A program made the translations under genes and the position numbers. From JBBIPA01 sp963820495 (GTDB lineage Bacteria > Chloroflexota > Dehalococcoidia > GIF9 > UBA5629), in assembly GCA_963820495.1 (NCBI GenBank), contig CAWGAF010000002.1, positions 1,178,001-1,242,000 on the forward strand: 64,000 bases of DNA, written 5' to 3'. Of this stretch, positions 26,704 through 35,316 are shown piece by piece. The notes under the pieces were generated by a model. The model was not told where the DNA came from. It saw only the letters and a program-made list of their open reading frames with translations, and ran no database searches. Position 1 is the first letter of the stretch. Each line of letters begins with the position of its first letter.

Positions 26704-27621
26704 ATGAAAAGTAATGGTAATGGACATAAACAGGATATGAACTTAATGAAGCTAATGCTACGTTTCCACAAAGACGAACAATGTCGTGCTTATATGGAGC
26801 ATGTTCGTTGGCCTGACGGCGTGCAATGTCCACGCTGTGGCAGCGACAAGATTTCACGAGCATATGCTCGAAATCAATATGAGTGTAATGTACCTTCATG
26901 TGGCTATCATTTCTCTGTAACATCGGGGACTATATTCCACGATTCTCATTTGCCGTTGACAAAGTGGTTCGCAGCTATTTACCTTATGGTTGAATCTCGA
27001 AAGGGAATCTCTGCCAATCAAATGAAACGTACACTTGAAGTAAGTTACAAAACGGCTTGGTATCTTTGTCATAGAATTAGAAATGCTATGACCGTTGATA
27101 ATCCGATGCCGCTTAGTAAGATTGTGGAAGTTGACGAGACTTGGGTAGGTGGTAAACGTAAGAATGTTATTCAGGGCTACAAAGGGAATAAGGCTCTTGT
27201 TGCTGGTGCAGCCCAACGCAAAGGTGATGTAAGAATGCAAGTAATTAATGATAGAAGCCATGAGGAACTTCATAAATTTATCAAGAAGTTTGTAGCTAAT
27301 AACGCCGAAGCGATATATACGGATGATTGGCCGTCTTATAATGGCATAGCCAATGGAGATACTAAACACGAGACGGTTAATCACATGGAGAATGAATGGG
27401 TTAGAGGCGATGTCCACACGAACTATGTTGAGAACATCTGGAGCTTGCTTAAACGCTCTCTTGTTGGCTCGTATCATAAAGTCTCTAAAAAACATCTTGA
27501 TGCTTACCTCGATGAGTTGGAATGGCGGTTTAATAACCGTGATAATCCATATTTGTTTAGGGATACGCTACTGAAATTAATCAAGTCCGAGAATCTACCT
27601 TATCAGTCCTTAATATCTTAA
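26704..27621 (+). CDS. IS1595-family transposase
   Basis: 305 residues with the layout of ISXO2/IS1595 transposases. Zinc-binding Cys at 42, 45, 61 and 66 precede a helix-turn-helix-like zone. The catalytic DDE set appears to be Asp144 (VEVDETWVGG), Asp207 or 208 (IYTDDWPSYNG) and Glu243 (TNYVENIWSLLKR), followed by the RFNNRDNPY signature near 275-283. AGGAGG sits 6 bases before the ATG. The frame is intact with no stop or frameshift, so this copy may be active. Its last codons overlap the end of the convergent passenger gene by 41 bases. Confidence 0.93.
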   Translation: MKSNGNGHKQDMNLMKLMLRFHKDEQCRAYMEHVRWPDGVQCPRCGSDKISRAYARNQYECNVPSCGYHFSVTSGTIFHDSHLPLTKWFAAIYLMVESRKGISANQMKRTLEVSYKTAWYLCHRIRNAMTVDNPMPLSKIVEVDETWVGGKRKNVIQGYKGNKALVAGAAQRKGDVRMQVINDRSHEELHKFIKKFVANNAEAIYTDDWPSYNGIANGDTKHETVNHMENEWVRGDVHTNYVENIWSLLKRSLVGSYHKVSKKHLDAYLDELEWRFNNRDNPYLFRDTLLKLIKSENLPYQSLIS

Positions 27622-28123
27622 ACTTCTTAATATCTCTATCTTTTAACTTGTTAATAACTGGTATTGAATTAATCCCATTATTAGCTACTTTGTACCAAGC
27701 ATAAGGTTCTTTGTTTAGCCCTATCGCTTTAATTTTTATGTGTATGTAATATTCCCCGACTGGCAGTATAAGGTCATCATACCTTCCATCTTCTGAGAAT
27801 TTTTGAGATTGAAGGCACATTCCATACATATTATCATCTACGCTGTGTTTTAGAGCAAAATATATCTTGTGCGGTACTCCATTTGGGAGTAAATCAAATT
27901 CTACTAAGTCCATATATGGCATATGTGATGGGCGTGTAGCAAGTTGTGGGTTATCACCCCACAAACCCCAAAATGAATAAACTGGAACTAAAGTATCCCT
28001 AGAGATAGCTTTATCATAAATATCAATAATTGGGGCAGCTTTATGTGCAGTTTTATTTTCCGTTCTGTATCCTTTAGGGTCATTTTTTACAAAAGTGTAC
28101 ATAAAATAGACCTCTTGCCCCAT
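27581..28123 (-). CDS. Passenger gene of unknown function (180 aa)
   Basis: 180 residues, soluble, no signal peptide, no Cys motif I know. Aromatic and basic residues are spread through it, and the middle part (VEFDLLPNGVPHKIYFALKH and GEYYIHIKIKAIGLNKEP) alternates like a beta-sandwich. It ends inside the transposase 3' end, so its last dozen codons are read from the complementary strand of the transposase tail. It lies 26 bases after the 108-residue membrane gene. I recognise no family. The base composition resembles the second passenger gene at 61664 more than the core genes, which fits mobile cargo. Confidence 0.7.
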   Translation of the reverse strand: MGQEVYFMYTFVKNDPKGYRTENKTAHKAAPIIDIYDKAISRDTLVPVYSFWGLWGDNPQLATRPSHMPYMDLVEFDLLPNGVPHKIYFALKHSVDDNMYGMCLQSQKFSEDGRYDDLILPVGEYYIHIKIKAIGLNKEPYAWYKVANNGINSIPVINKLKDRDIKKFKILRTDKVDSRT

Positions 28124-28149
28124 TGGTTTACTCCTATCAGCCTCTTTAT

Positions 28150-28476
28150 CTAATGGAATACATCCATTCTGAAAAAAATTGTACCTGACGCTATCATACC
28201 ATCTAAGAATGTAATATCTGGCATATTGCTTTGAAAGTCATCATTACTCTTCTGTAATTTTATTGCTGCGATTAGTAGCAATAAGGCAGGTATAAATGCA
28301 AGGTAAACTATATGCCACTCTAAGCTAAAAATAGGTTGAGTCAATTTTGCGCCCCCACCATAGGCAGCCAAAATAAGGAAGTTAATAATGTCCTTAATAT
28401 CCCATATGTCTGCTGTTTTGCTAAGTGGCTTAAGTGCGAGTAATAATGCTTTGCCGATAGCTTTGCATGTAGCCAT
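28150..28476 (-). CDS. Passenger membrane protein (108 aa)
   Basis: 108 residues with two likely transmembrane helices, about 28-45 and 52-74 (IVYLAFIPALLLLIAAIKL). No family recognised. The ATG at 28476 lies 20 bases inside the right inverted repeat. It precedes the 180-residue gene on the same strand, so both may be one small cargo operon inside the element. No signal peptide or enzyme motif is seen. Confidence 0.65.
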   Translation of the reverse strand: MATCKAIGKALLLALKPLSKTADIWDIKDIINFLILAAYGGGAKLTQPIFSLEWHIVYLAFIPALLLLIAAIKLQKSNDDFQSNMPDITFLDGMIASGTIFFRMDVFH

Positions 28477-28496
28477 ACTAATATTCTAACATAGCT

Positions 28497-28531
28497 TCCC
28501 GTATGAAGTATACAAGCCCGAAATTTTTAAT
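28497..28531 (-). repeat. Right terminal inverted repeat
   Basis: Partner of the repeat at 26493-26527. It ends 48 bases before the uvrA stop. Confidence 0.85.
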
Positions 28532-28579
28532 ATTATATATAGGTTACAAGAAGGACTTTGCTTGCTATATATAACCAGG

Positions 28580-31441
28580 TCAGCTTGCCAACGAATATTC
28601 TCTTTGCTGTTCTTGAATCATATTACGTAGGTATCGTCCTGTAGATGATGTCCCAATCTGAGCTACCTCCTCCGGTGTTCCAGTGGCTATAATATGCCCC
28701 CCATCATTGCCAGCACCAGGACCAAGGTCGATAATATGATCAGCATTTTTAATTACGTCTAGGTGGTGTTCTATGATGATCACAGTGTTACCGGTGTCCA
28801 CCAAGCGTTGTAGTACACGCAGTAAACAATCTATATCAGCAAATGAGAGACCAGTTGTAGGTTCATCAAGAATATATAGGGTCTGTCCAGTAGAACGCCG
28901 TGATAATTCTGTGGCAAGTTTCACGCGCTGAGCTTCCCCACCTGATAAAGTAGGGGCTGGTTGGCCCAATTTGATATATCCTAGCCCCACATCTCGCAGA
29001 GTTTCCAATCTGTTTCTCACTTTCGGAAAGTGTTCAAAGAAACTCAGAGCTTGTTCTACGGTCATGTCTAGGACATCAGCGATATTATTACCTTTGAAAA
29101 GGATTTCCAATGCCTCTCGACTATACCGTTTTCCCTTGCATACCTCACAAGGTACAGTAACATCAGGCAGAAATTGCATTTCTATTTGGATATATCCTTC
29201 ACCCTGACATGCTTCACAACGGCCTCCTTTTACGTTGAAAGAAAACCGACCTGGCTTATAGCCACGCGCTCGCGCTTCAGGCACAGCAGCAAATAGTTCT
29301 CTAATTGGGGTAAAGGTACCCGTATATGTAACTGGATTACTACGTGGGGTACGTCCGATGGGTGATTGATCGATATTTATTATTTTGTCAATATACTTAA
29401 TACCTGTGATAACATCACATTTCCCGGGCTTGTCTTTTGCCTTATAAAATATTTGAGCCAAGTTCTTATACAATACCTCGTTAACAAGTGTGCTTTTGCC
29501 ACTGCCAGAAACACCGCTAATGCAGACAAACGCGCCCAGAGGTATAGGCACATCTATGTTCTTTAAGTTGTTCTCTCTAGCTCCTTTAATTACTAAATAT
29601 TTGCCAGATCCCGAACGACGGATTTCGGGCTGTGGAATTTTTTTTGCCTTGCTTAAATATTGTCCAGTTATGGACTTGGGACAATTAATAATATCTTGTA
29701 GTGGCCCGTTGGCAATAACCCAACCACCATTTTCACCAGCACCAGGCCCCATATCAATGACGTAATCGGCAGCACGCATCATAGCTTCATCATGCTCTAC
29801 AATTATTACCGTATTACCTAGATCGCGCAGCCTCTTTATGGTCTCAATTAAGCGGAAAATATCAGCAGGATGTAATCCAATTGTGGGTTCATCGCAGATA
29901 TAAAGCACCCCCGTTAGTCCACTACCGATTTGGGTGGCCAGACGGATTCTCTGAGCTTCACCACCGCTTAGAGTCGCTGACGGCCGATTTAAAGTAAGAT
30001 AACCCAAACCGATACCAATGAGGAAGCTCAAACGAGTACTTATCTCCTTAAGTATCTGAGAGGCAATTGTCAATTCGTTAGACGTTAGACAGGAATTTTT
30101 CTGTGCATTTGCCAGGTATTGTATCCAGTTAAATGTTTCTTGAGCCGAAAGTTCAGTTGTGTCGATTATATTCCTATTATCCATTGTAACAGCCAACGAT
30201 TCGGGCCTGAGCCTCTTGCCCTGGCAAGCAGGGCAGGGATTTGAAGTCATGAATCGCTCGATGTAAGCACGAGTGTTGCCGGATTCAGTTTCTCGGTATA
30301 GGCGTTCTAAATAGGGTATTACTCCCTCATAAGCAGTAAAATACTCCCTGATACGACCATAGCGATTGCGGTATTTCACTAGTTCTCCATCTTCTCCATA
30401 AAGAATAAGGTTAAGGTGTTTCCCATTAAGCTTGTTGATTGTAGTATGAATCGAAAAGCCATGGCGTCTAGCTAAGCTTTCAAGCTCACTAGCATTCCAA
30501 GAAAACCATCCCCAGATACTGATAGCGCCCTCAGCAATGCTCAGTTCTTTGTTAGATATCAATAGTTCAGGATCGATCTCCAACTTTATGCCAAGCCCGC
30601 TGCAAGCTGGACAAGCACCATGAGGACTATTGAAACTAAAAGTGCGCGGCTCAATTTCGCCAAGACTAATGCCACAATGAATACAAGCAAAATGTTCAGA
30701 GAAAAGTAGTTCTTCTCCGTCTGTTATAGAAATCAAGATAACTCCACCACCTAGCTTGAGAGCTGTTTCTACTGAGTCAGCAATACGGCTAGTATTTTCG
30801 GTGCCTCCCATTCTTAGTCGATCGACTACCACTTCAATCGTGTGTTTTTTATTTTTATCCAACTCGAATTCATCAGATAGGTCATGGATATTTCCATCAA
30901 TCCGAACTCTAACAAAACCAGCTTTACATAGGTTATCCAATATCGTCTTATGCTCACCTTTACGATCCTTGACTAGTGGCGCCAGAATCATGATTTTGCT
31001 ACCTACTTGTATCTCTTTAACCGCATCCACAATCTGTTGCACAGTTTGCTTGGAAATTTGCCGACCACAAAGTGGGCAATGAGGTCGTCCAACACGGGCG
31101 AAAAGAAGGCGCAGATAATCGTAAATTTCGGTTACCGTGCCTACAGTAGAGCGCGGATTATGGGAAGGTCCTTTTTGATCTATGGAAATGGCTGGACTCA
31201 ACCCTTCAATGTAGTCCACGTCAGGTTTTTCCATTCGACCTAAGAATTGACGAGCGTAAGCGGAGAGTGATTCTACATATCGTCGTTGCCCTTCAGCATA
31301 TATTGTGTCGAATGCCAAAGAACTTTTTCCTGAACCAGAGACACCAGTGATAGCTACTAATTTGTTGCGGGGAATAGTTACATCTATGTTCTTAAGATTA
31401 TGCTCACGAGCCCCTTTTATTATGATACTGTCCAAAGGCAT
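28580..31441 (-). CDS. uvrA: Excinuclease ABC subunit A
   Basis: 953 residues, full length. Two ABC ATPase modules: Walker A GVSGSGKSSLAFD near 32-44 and GVSGSGKSTLVNE near 640; signatures LSGGEAQRIRLA and LSGGEAQRVKLA; zinc-finger Cys pairs (CPLCGRQI, CEACQGEGY ... CEVCKGKRY). UvrA dimers with UvrB scan DNA for bulky lesions. The gene is monocistronic here; 178 bases upstream separate it from nadA. Its end is 48 bases from the IS1595-type element, and is intact. Confidence 0.97.
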   Translation of the reverse strand: MPLDSIIIKGAREHNLKNIDVTIPRNKLVAITGVSGSGKSSLAFDTIYAEGQRRYVESLSAYARQFLGRMEKPDVDYIEGLSPAISIDQKGPSHNPRSTVGTVTEIYDYLRLLFARVGRPHCPLCGRQISKQTVQQIVDAVKEIQVGSKIMILAPLVKDRKGEHKTILDNLCKAGFVRVRIDGNIHDLSDEFELDKNKKHTIEVVVDRLRMGGTENTSRIADSVETALKLGGGVILISITDGEELLFSEHFACIHCGISLGEIEPRTFSFNSPHGACPACSGLGIKLEIDPELLISNKELSIAEGAISIWGWFSWNASELESLARRHGFSIHTTINKLNGKHLNLILYGEDGELVKYRNRYGRIREYFTAYEGVIPYLERLYRETESGNTRAYIERFMTSNPCPACQGKRLRPESLAVTMDNRNIIDTTELSAQETFNWIQYLANAQKNSCLTSNELTIASQILKEISTRLSFLIGIGLGYLTLNRPSATLSGGEAQRIRLATQIGSGLTGVLYICDEPTIGLHPADIFRLIETIKRLRDLGNTVIIVEHDEAMMRAADYVIDMGPGAGENGGWVIANGPLQDIINCPKSITGQYLSKAKKIPQPEIRRSGSGKYLVIKGARENNLKNIDVPIPLGAFVCISGVSGSGKSTLVNEVLYKNLAQIFYKAKDKPGKCDVITGIKYIDKIINIDQSPIGRTPRSNPVTYTGTFTPIRELFAAVPEARARGYKPGRFSFNVKGGRCEACQGEGYIQIEMQFLPDVTVPCEVCKGKRYSREALEILFKGNNIADVLDMTVEQALSFFEHFPKVRNRLETLRDVGLGYIKLGQPAPTLSGGEAQRVKLATELSRRSTGQTLYILDEPTTGLSFADIDCLLRVLQRLVDTGNTVIIIEHHLDVIKNADHIIDLGPGAGNDGGHIIATGTPEEVAQIGTSSTGRYLRNMIQEQQREYSLAS

Positions 31442-31619
31442 GTTTTTTCCCTTTTAGCTACTACTTGGATATCTATTTTAACACGATATTATTTTGAAGA
31501 CGTAAAAATAAGAGCTTTTATATATTTGAAAGGCTGGTTAATGGAATGAGAGGTACATCTGGTTCTTCGATTTATGACTATAACAGCAGCTATTATCCTC
31601 AATTAGCTCATATCGAATT

Positions 31620-32567
31620 TTAATCAGATCTTCCAATCTCCAACATCTTGTTAACAGCTGCTCTTGCCTTTAAACGGATCTCCTGGGGAACAGTTACCTC
31701 TGGAGACAGTTCTTCGAGTGCCCATAGCACTTTTTCTAGGGTAATTCGTTTCATGTTAGGGCAAACTGCCTGTTCCGATGCAGGAATAAACCTCTTGCTG
31801 GGGTTCTCTTTCTTAAGGCGGTAAATTATGCCTAATTCTGTGCCCACAATTATGTCTCTCGCCTGTGTTTTTTGAGCAAACTTGATTATTCCACTGGTAC
31901 TCAGCACCTCATCTGCCAGAGCAATCACCTCAGGTTTACACTCAGGATGAACCACCACCCTAGCTTCTGAATATTCCTGTTTTAGTCTTGTGATTTCTTG
32001 CGGTTGTATTCTTATATGGGTGGGGCAAAATCCAGGCCACAATATCAATTTTTTGTTTGTCTTGGTGGAAACGTAGTGCCCCAGATATTGATCCGGGATA
32101 AATATAATCTCTCTATCATCAGCGAGTTTCTGAACAACGTTTATAGCATTCGCAGAGGTACAACAAACATCTGACTCAGCCTTGACATCAGCAGAAGAAT
32201 TAATATAGCAAACTACTATAGCATTCTGATGCTCACTCTTCTTTTCTCGTAGACGCTCTGCGGTAATCATATTAGCCATGGGACATCCGGCATCAATATC
32301 AGGCAACAAAATTTTCTTATCCGGACACAGGATTGAGGCGGTTTCCGCCATAAAGTGAACCCCACAAAAAACTATTATGTCAACTCCAGTTTTGGCTGCA
32401 CGCTGACTCAGATCAAGAGAATCTCCCACAAAATCGGCTATATCCTGAATCTCTCCTAATTGATAATTATGCGCCAGAATAATAGCATTTCTTTCTTGCT
32501 TAAGATTCAGAATCCTCTCAATTATCTTAGCATTACTATTCCCCACCGTTTCCAATTCTCCAGTCAT
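31620..32567 (-). CDS. nadA: Quinolinate synthase
   Basis: 315 residues. The three Cys that bind the [4Fe-4S] cluster lie in VFCGVHFMAETA, VVHPECKPEV and CPNMKRITLEKVL. NadA condenses iminoaspartate and dihydroxyacetone phosphate to quinolinate in NAD synthesis. No nadB or nadC is in this window. A 195-base gap upstream separates it from the HypE-like gene; I see no recognisable riboswitch there. The enzyme needs Fe-S assembly, for which a cysteine desulfurase lies nearby. Confidence 0.95.
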   Translation of the reverse strand: MTGELETVGNSNAKIIERILNLKQERNAIILAHNYQLGEIQDIADFVGDSLDLSQRAAKTGVDIIVFCGVHFMAETASILCPDKKILLPDIDAGCPMANMITAERLREKKSEHQNAIVVCYINSSADVKAESDVCCTSANAINVVQKLADDREIIFIPDQYLGHYVSTKTNKKLILWPGFCPTHIRIQPQEITRLKQEYSEARVVVHPECKPEVIALADEVLSTSGIIKFAQKTQARDIIVGTELGIIYRLKKENPSKRFIPASEQAVCPNMKRITLEKVLWALEELSPEVTVPQEIRLKARAAVNKMLEIGRSD

Positions 32568-32762
32568 TTAAATATCCTCTATCTCTTACAAAGCCAATAG
32601 AGTTATTCCTCAGTAATTAGCTAATTTTACACTTAAATTAGATATCACCAGAGGGTTATTCAACGATATCTATTAGGAACATTATACTGGATATAGTAAC
32701 TAATTAATAACTCTTTTAGAGACCTAAATCAAAAGTTTCTCTTTTAAAACCCTTCGAATTCA

Positions 32763-33818
32763 CTATTTGTAGCTTGCCAAGGCGTTGTAAAAAGCTTTCC
32801 AGAAAGGATCAATTATAGGATGCTCAAGCTTTTCCTCAATGCCTTTGTTTACTAGAATAATTCCCGTCTCTGGTTTGGTCAATTCTCCCACAATAGAAGA
32901 TTTGATGCCTTTCTCGGATAAGGCTTTTACTATATGGTTAGCTTTGTGTTCCCGGCAGGTCACAATTAATGTCCCTTCACTAATCGAAGCATAGGGATCA
33001 ATACCAAAGTAGCCGCATATTTCTGCTATGCACTCTTCGACCAAAATTTTTTTCTTTTCCACTCGTACTCCTAGATTGGCAGCTTGAGCCAGTTCGTATA
33101 ATCCACCCCAAATTCCGCATTCAGTGGCATCGTGCATTGCGGACACTCCGTTATCCCTAACTCCAACACTAACTGCTGTCAAAGCATCTTCTACTACTGA
33201 CATCTTATGAAATATCTCTTGTGCCTTTTGGTTAAACTCTGTTCCAAATTCCTTCTCGATTAGCCTGGGAAACATGCTGGCAAATATACCGCTAGCTTCA
33301 ATGGCCGGCCCTTTGGTAATAATAATTTTATCCCCAGCTTTTGCTAATGCTGGCGTAACATATTCACTTTTCTCTCCGATGCCTACCATAGTAGCTCCAC
33401 CTACCATAGGATAATGACAGTTCTCATATCTAGCTGTGTGTCCGCAGATGATAGCAATGCCCAGTTTCTTACATTCCCGATGTATAACATCCCATACCAC
33501 AGTTAATTGCTCTTTGGTCATTTCTATGGGCAAATTCAAATCGATCGAAAGATATTTTGGCTTAAGCCCAGAAGTTACTGAATCCGACGCAATTATATGT
33601 AGAGCAAACCAGGCTGCCTTATCCCAGCCATACTCTGGCACGATAAACACTGGATCACAGGTAAATGATACAGCTTTGTCCCCTATTTCTACTATACCTA
33701 CATCAATACCATGCTGGGGACCTATTAGAGTCTTATTATCCTTAGCTCCCAAGCGTGGGAATATCAGTTCATTAAAAATTTCAGGTGAAATTTTGCCGAT
33801 TGTGGGAAGCTCACCCAT
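32763..33818 (-). CDS. HypE-like AIR synthase-related protein
   Basis: 351 residues from the ATG at 33818, which has AGGAGG 8 bases ahead; the in-frame GTG at 33827 overlaps that site. PurM/HypE/SelD fold: GPQHGIDVGIVEIGDKAVSFTCDP near 35-60 with the substrate-loop Asp, and GGATMVGIGE. No HypE C-terminal Cys that carries the carbamoyl/cyanide group is seen, and no SelD Cys/Sec loop. So it is a relative acting on an unknown ATP-dependent step, not proven HypE. It lies 42 bases after the cysteine desulfurase gene on the same strand. Confidence 0.75.
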   Translation of the reverse strand: MGELPTIGKISPEIFNELIFPRLGAKDNKTLIGPQHGIDVGIVEIGDKAVSFTCDPVFIVPEYGWDKAAWFALHIIASDSVTSGLKPKYLSIDLNLPIEMTKEQLTVVWDVIHRECKKLGIAIICGHTARYENCHYPMVGGATMVGIGEKSEYVTPALAKAGDKIIITKGPAIEASGIFASMFPRLIEKEFGTEFNQKAQEIFHKMSVVEDALTAVSVGVRDNGVSAMHDATECGIWGGLYELAQAANLGVRVEKKKILVEECIAEICGYFGIDPYASISEGTLIVTCREHKANHIVKALSEKGIKSSIVGELTKPETGIILVNKGIEEKLEHPIIDPFWKAFYNALASYK

Positions 33819-33859
33819 TTTTGCCACCTCCTAATGTTTGTTTTTTCTTACATCGTCTT

Positions 33860-35020
33860 CTATTCCTTAAAAAGTGGTGATATATACCTGAGCTTGGACA
33901 CAACCTTGGGTAAAACTTCCAAAACCCTAAGAATATCCTCTTCACTGGTCCATTTACCCAGAGTAAATCTCACAGAGCAATGTGCTTGCTCAGGCAGTAG
34001 TCCCATTGCTAGAAGAACATAAGATGGTTCGAGACTTGATGAGCTACAGGCTGAGCCAGTAGAAGCACAAATACCTTCCAAATCTAGGTTTAAACATACA
34101 GATTCGCCTTCTACATAATCAATAGTTATGTTAACGTTATTTGGTAATCGCTTTATTGCATGACCGTTTAAACGTGCAGACTCAATCCGTTTTAATATAC
34201 CGGCAATAAGCCGATCTCGAAGAGAGGTCAGCCGCTCTGCTTCATGATACATTTCCTGCTCAGCTAGCTGCACTGCTTTACCAAAACCAACAATGCTTGG
34301 AACGTTCTCAGTGCCAGCACGCTGCCCTCTCTCCTGTGCACCACCATTCATTAATGGAATTAACTTCGTGCCTTTTCGTATGTATAGGGCTCCCACACCT
34401 TTTGGCCCATAGAGCTTATGTGCTGACATGGATAATAAATCAACCCCGAACTCATTTACATTTATTGGAATGTGCCCTAGCGCCTGCACCGCATCAGTAT
34501 GAAAGTATATTTCAGCTTCTCTGGCAATTTTACTTATCTCTGCTATTGGTTGGATAGTGCCTATCTCATTATTAGCCTGCATTATTGAGATTAAGACGGT
34601 CTTATTGGTAATCGCATTTTTAACATCAGCAGGGTCAACTAGACCACTTCTATCAAGTGGTAGATAAGTCAACTTAAACCCTCTTCTCTCCAAAAATTTG
34701 CAGGATTCTATCACTGCATGATGTTCGATGGAACTGGTTATAATATGATTGCCCTTGCTTTCATTGGCGAAAGCTATACCTTTCAGAGCAAAGTTGTCTG
34801 CTTCTGTCCCACCACTGGTAAAGACAATTTCCTCCTCCTGAGCACTAATAAAAGTAGCAATCCTATTTCTCACCTCTTCAACAATGCTCTTTGCTTCTTG
34901 CCCGTAAGAATAAATGCTCGAAGGGTTCCCAAAGCTTTCTGTAAAATAAGGCATCATGGCTTTTGCTACTTCTGGATGCATTGGAGTTGTGGCAGCATAA
35001 TCTAGGTATATTCTTTTCAT
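33860..35020 (-). CDS. Cysteine desulfurase, NifS/IscS type
   Basis: 386 residues. PLP Lys in MSAHKLYGPKGVGALY and the persulfide Cys in ASTGSACSSSSLEPS. The short loop around the active Cys marks the group I (IscS/NifS) enzymes that serve Fe-S clusters and thiolation. It provides sulfane sulfur from cysteine. The start ATG at 35020 abuts the stop of the NIL-domain gene. Nearby nadA, IscR-like Rrf2 and cysK make a sulfur and Fe-S neighbourhood. Choice between NifS and IscS is left open. Confidence 0.92.
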   Translation of the reverse strand: MKRIYLDYAATTPMHPEVAKAMMPYFTESFGNPSSIYSYGQEAKSIVEEVRNRIATFISAQEEEIVFTSGGTEADNFALKGIAFANESKGNHIITSSIEHHAVIESCKFLERRGFKLTYLPLDRSGLVDPADVKNAITNKTVLISIMQANNEIGTIQPIAEISKIAREAEIYFHTDAVQALGHIPINVNEFGVDLLSMSAHKLYGPKGVGALYIRKGTKLIPLMNGGAQERGQRAGTENVPSIVGFGKAVQLAEQEMYHEAERLTSLRDRLIAGILKRIESARLNGHAIKRLPNNVNITIDYVEGESVCLNLDLEGICASTGSACSSSSLEPSYVLLAMGLLPEQAHCSVRFTLGKWTSEEDILRVLEVLPKVVSKLRYISPLFKE

Positions 35021-35022
35021 GT

Positions 35023-35265
35023 TTAGCCCTCAACAATATCTCCGATAACAGGATCAACTCTTGCCCCTTGAGAAATAACCCAGGCAATACCCTGCTCGAT
35101 ATCTTTTTCTTTCCCTTCCAACTCTAAAACTACCCAGCCCTTATTCTCTGATACATCAGCACGTCGAATATTAGTCACGACACTAAATTTTTTGCCGAGT
35201 TTATAAATTATAGGCTCTTTAATTAGCTCCTTAGGAAAAGTAAACATTATTTGTCTTTTAGTCAT
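35023..35265 (-). CDS. NIL-domain protein
   Basis: 80 residues, a lone NIL domain (ferredoxin-like fold). The pattern LIKEPIIYKLGKKFSVVTNIRRADVSENKGWVVLELEG matches the NIL domain found at the C-terminus of methionine-importer ATPases (MetN), where it binds methionine or senses it. Stand-alone copies are common beside sulfur genes in anaerobes. It lies between thrC and the cysteine desulfurase with 2 bases to the latter, so it is co-translated with it. A sensor or sulfur-carrier partner role is inferred. Confidence 0.85.
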   Translation of the reverse strand: MTKRQIMFTFPKELIKEPIIYKLGKKFSVVTNIRRADVSENKGWVVLELEGKEKDIEQGIAWVISQGARVDPVIGDIVEG

Positions 35266-35316
35266 CTGCTCTACTCCTTATTATAGATAGGCTGACAAAG
35301 ATAAAATATATCACAT

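Larger units (their letters stand above)
26493..28531 (+). mobile_element. IS1595-type element with passenger genes, 2.04 kb
   Basis: Bounded by inverted repeats at 26493-26527 and 28497-28531, with 29 of 35 positions matching when one is reverse-complemented. It sits in the gap between the ffh start and the uvrA end; each gene boundary is 48-49 bases from the repeats. Inside are a 43-residue ORF (minus), a DDE transposase (plus), and two passenger genes (minus) converging on the transposase. AT-rich 8-base segments just inside these limits (26496-26503 and 28521-28528) differ at one base and could be the target duplication if the true ends are at about 26504 and 28520. Exact ends are therefore uncertain by about 11 bases. 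Confidence 0.85.

Noticed and set aside
28477..28579. Target duplication exactly flanking the 35-bp repeats
   Set aside because: The eight bases just outside 26493 and 28531 do not match, so the true ends may lie inside; this is noted as uncertain rather than called.
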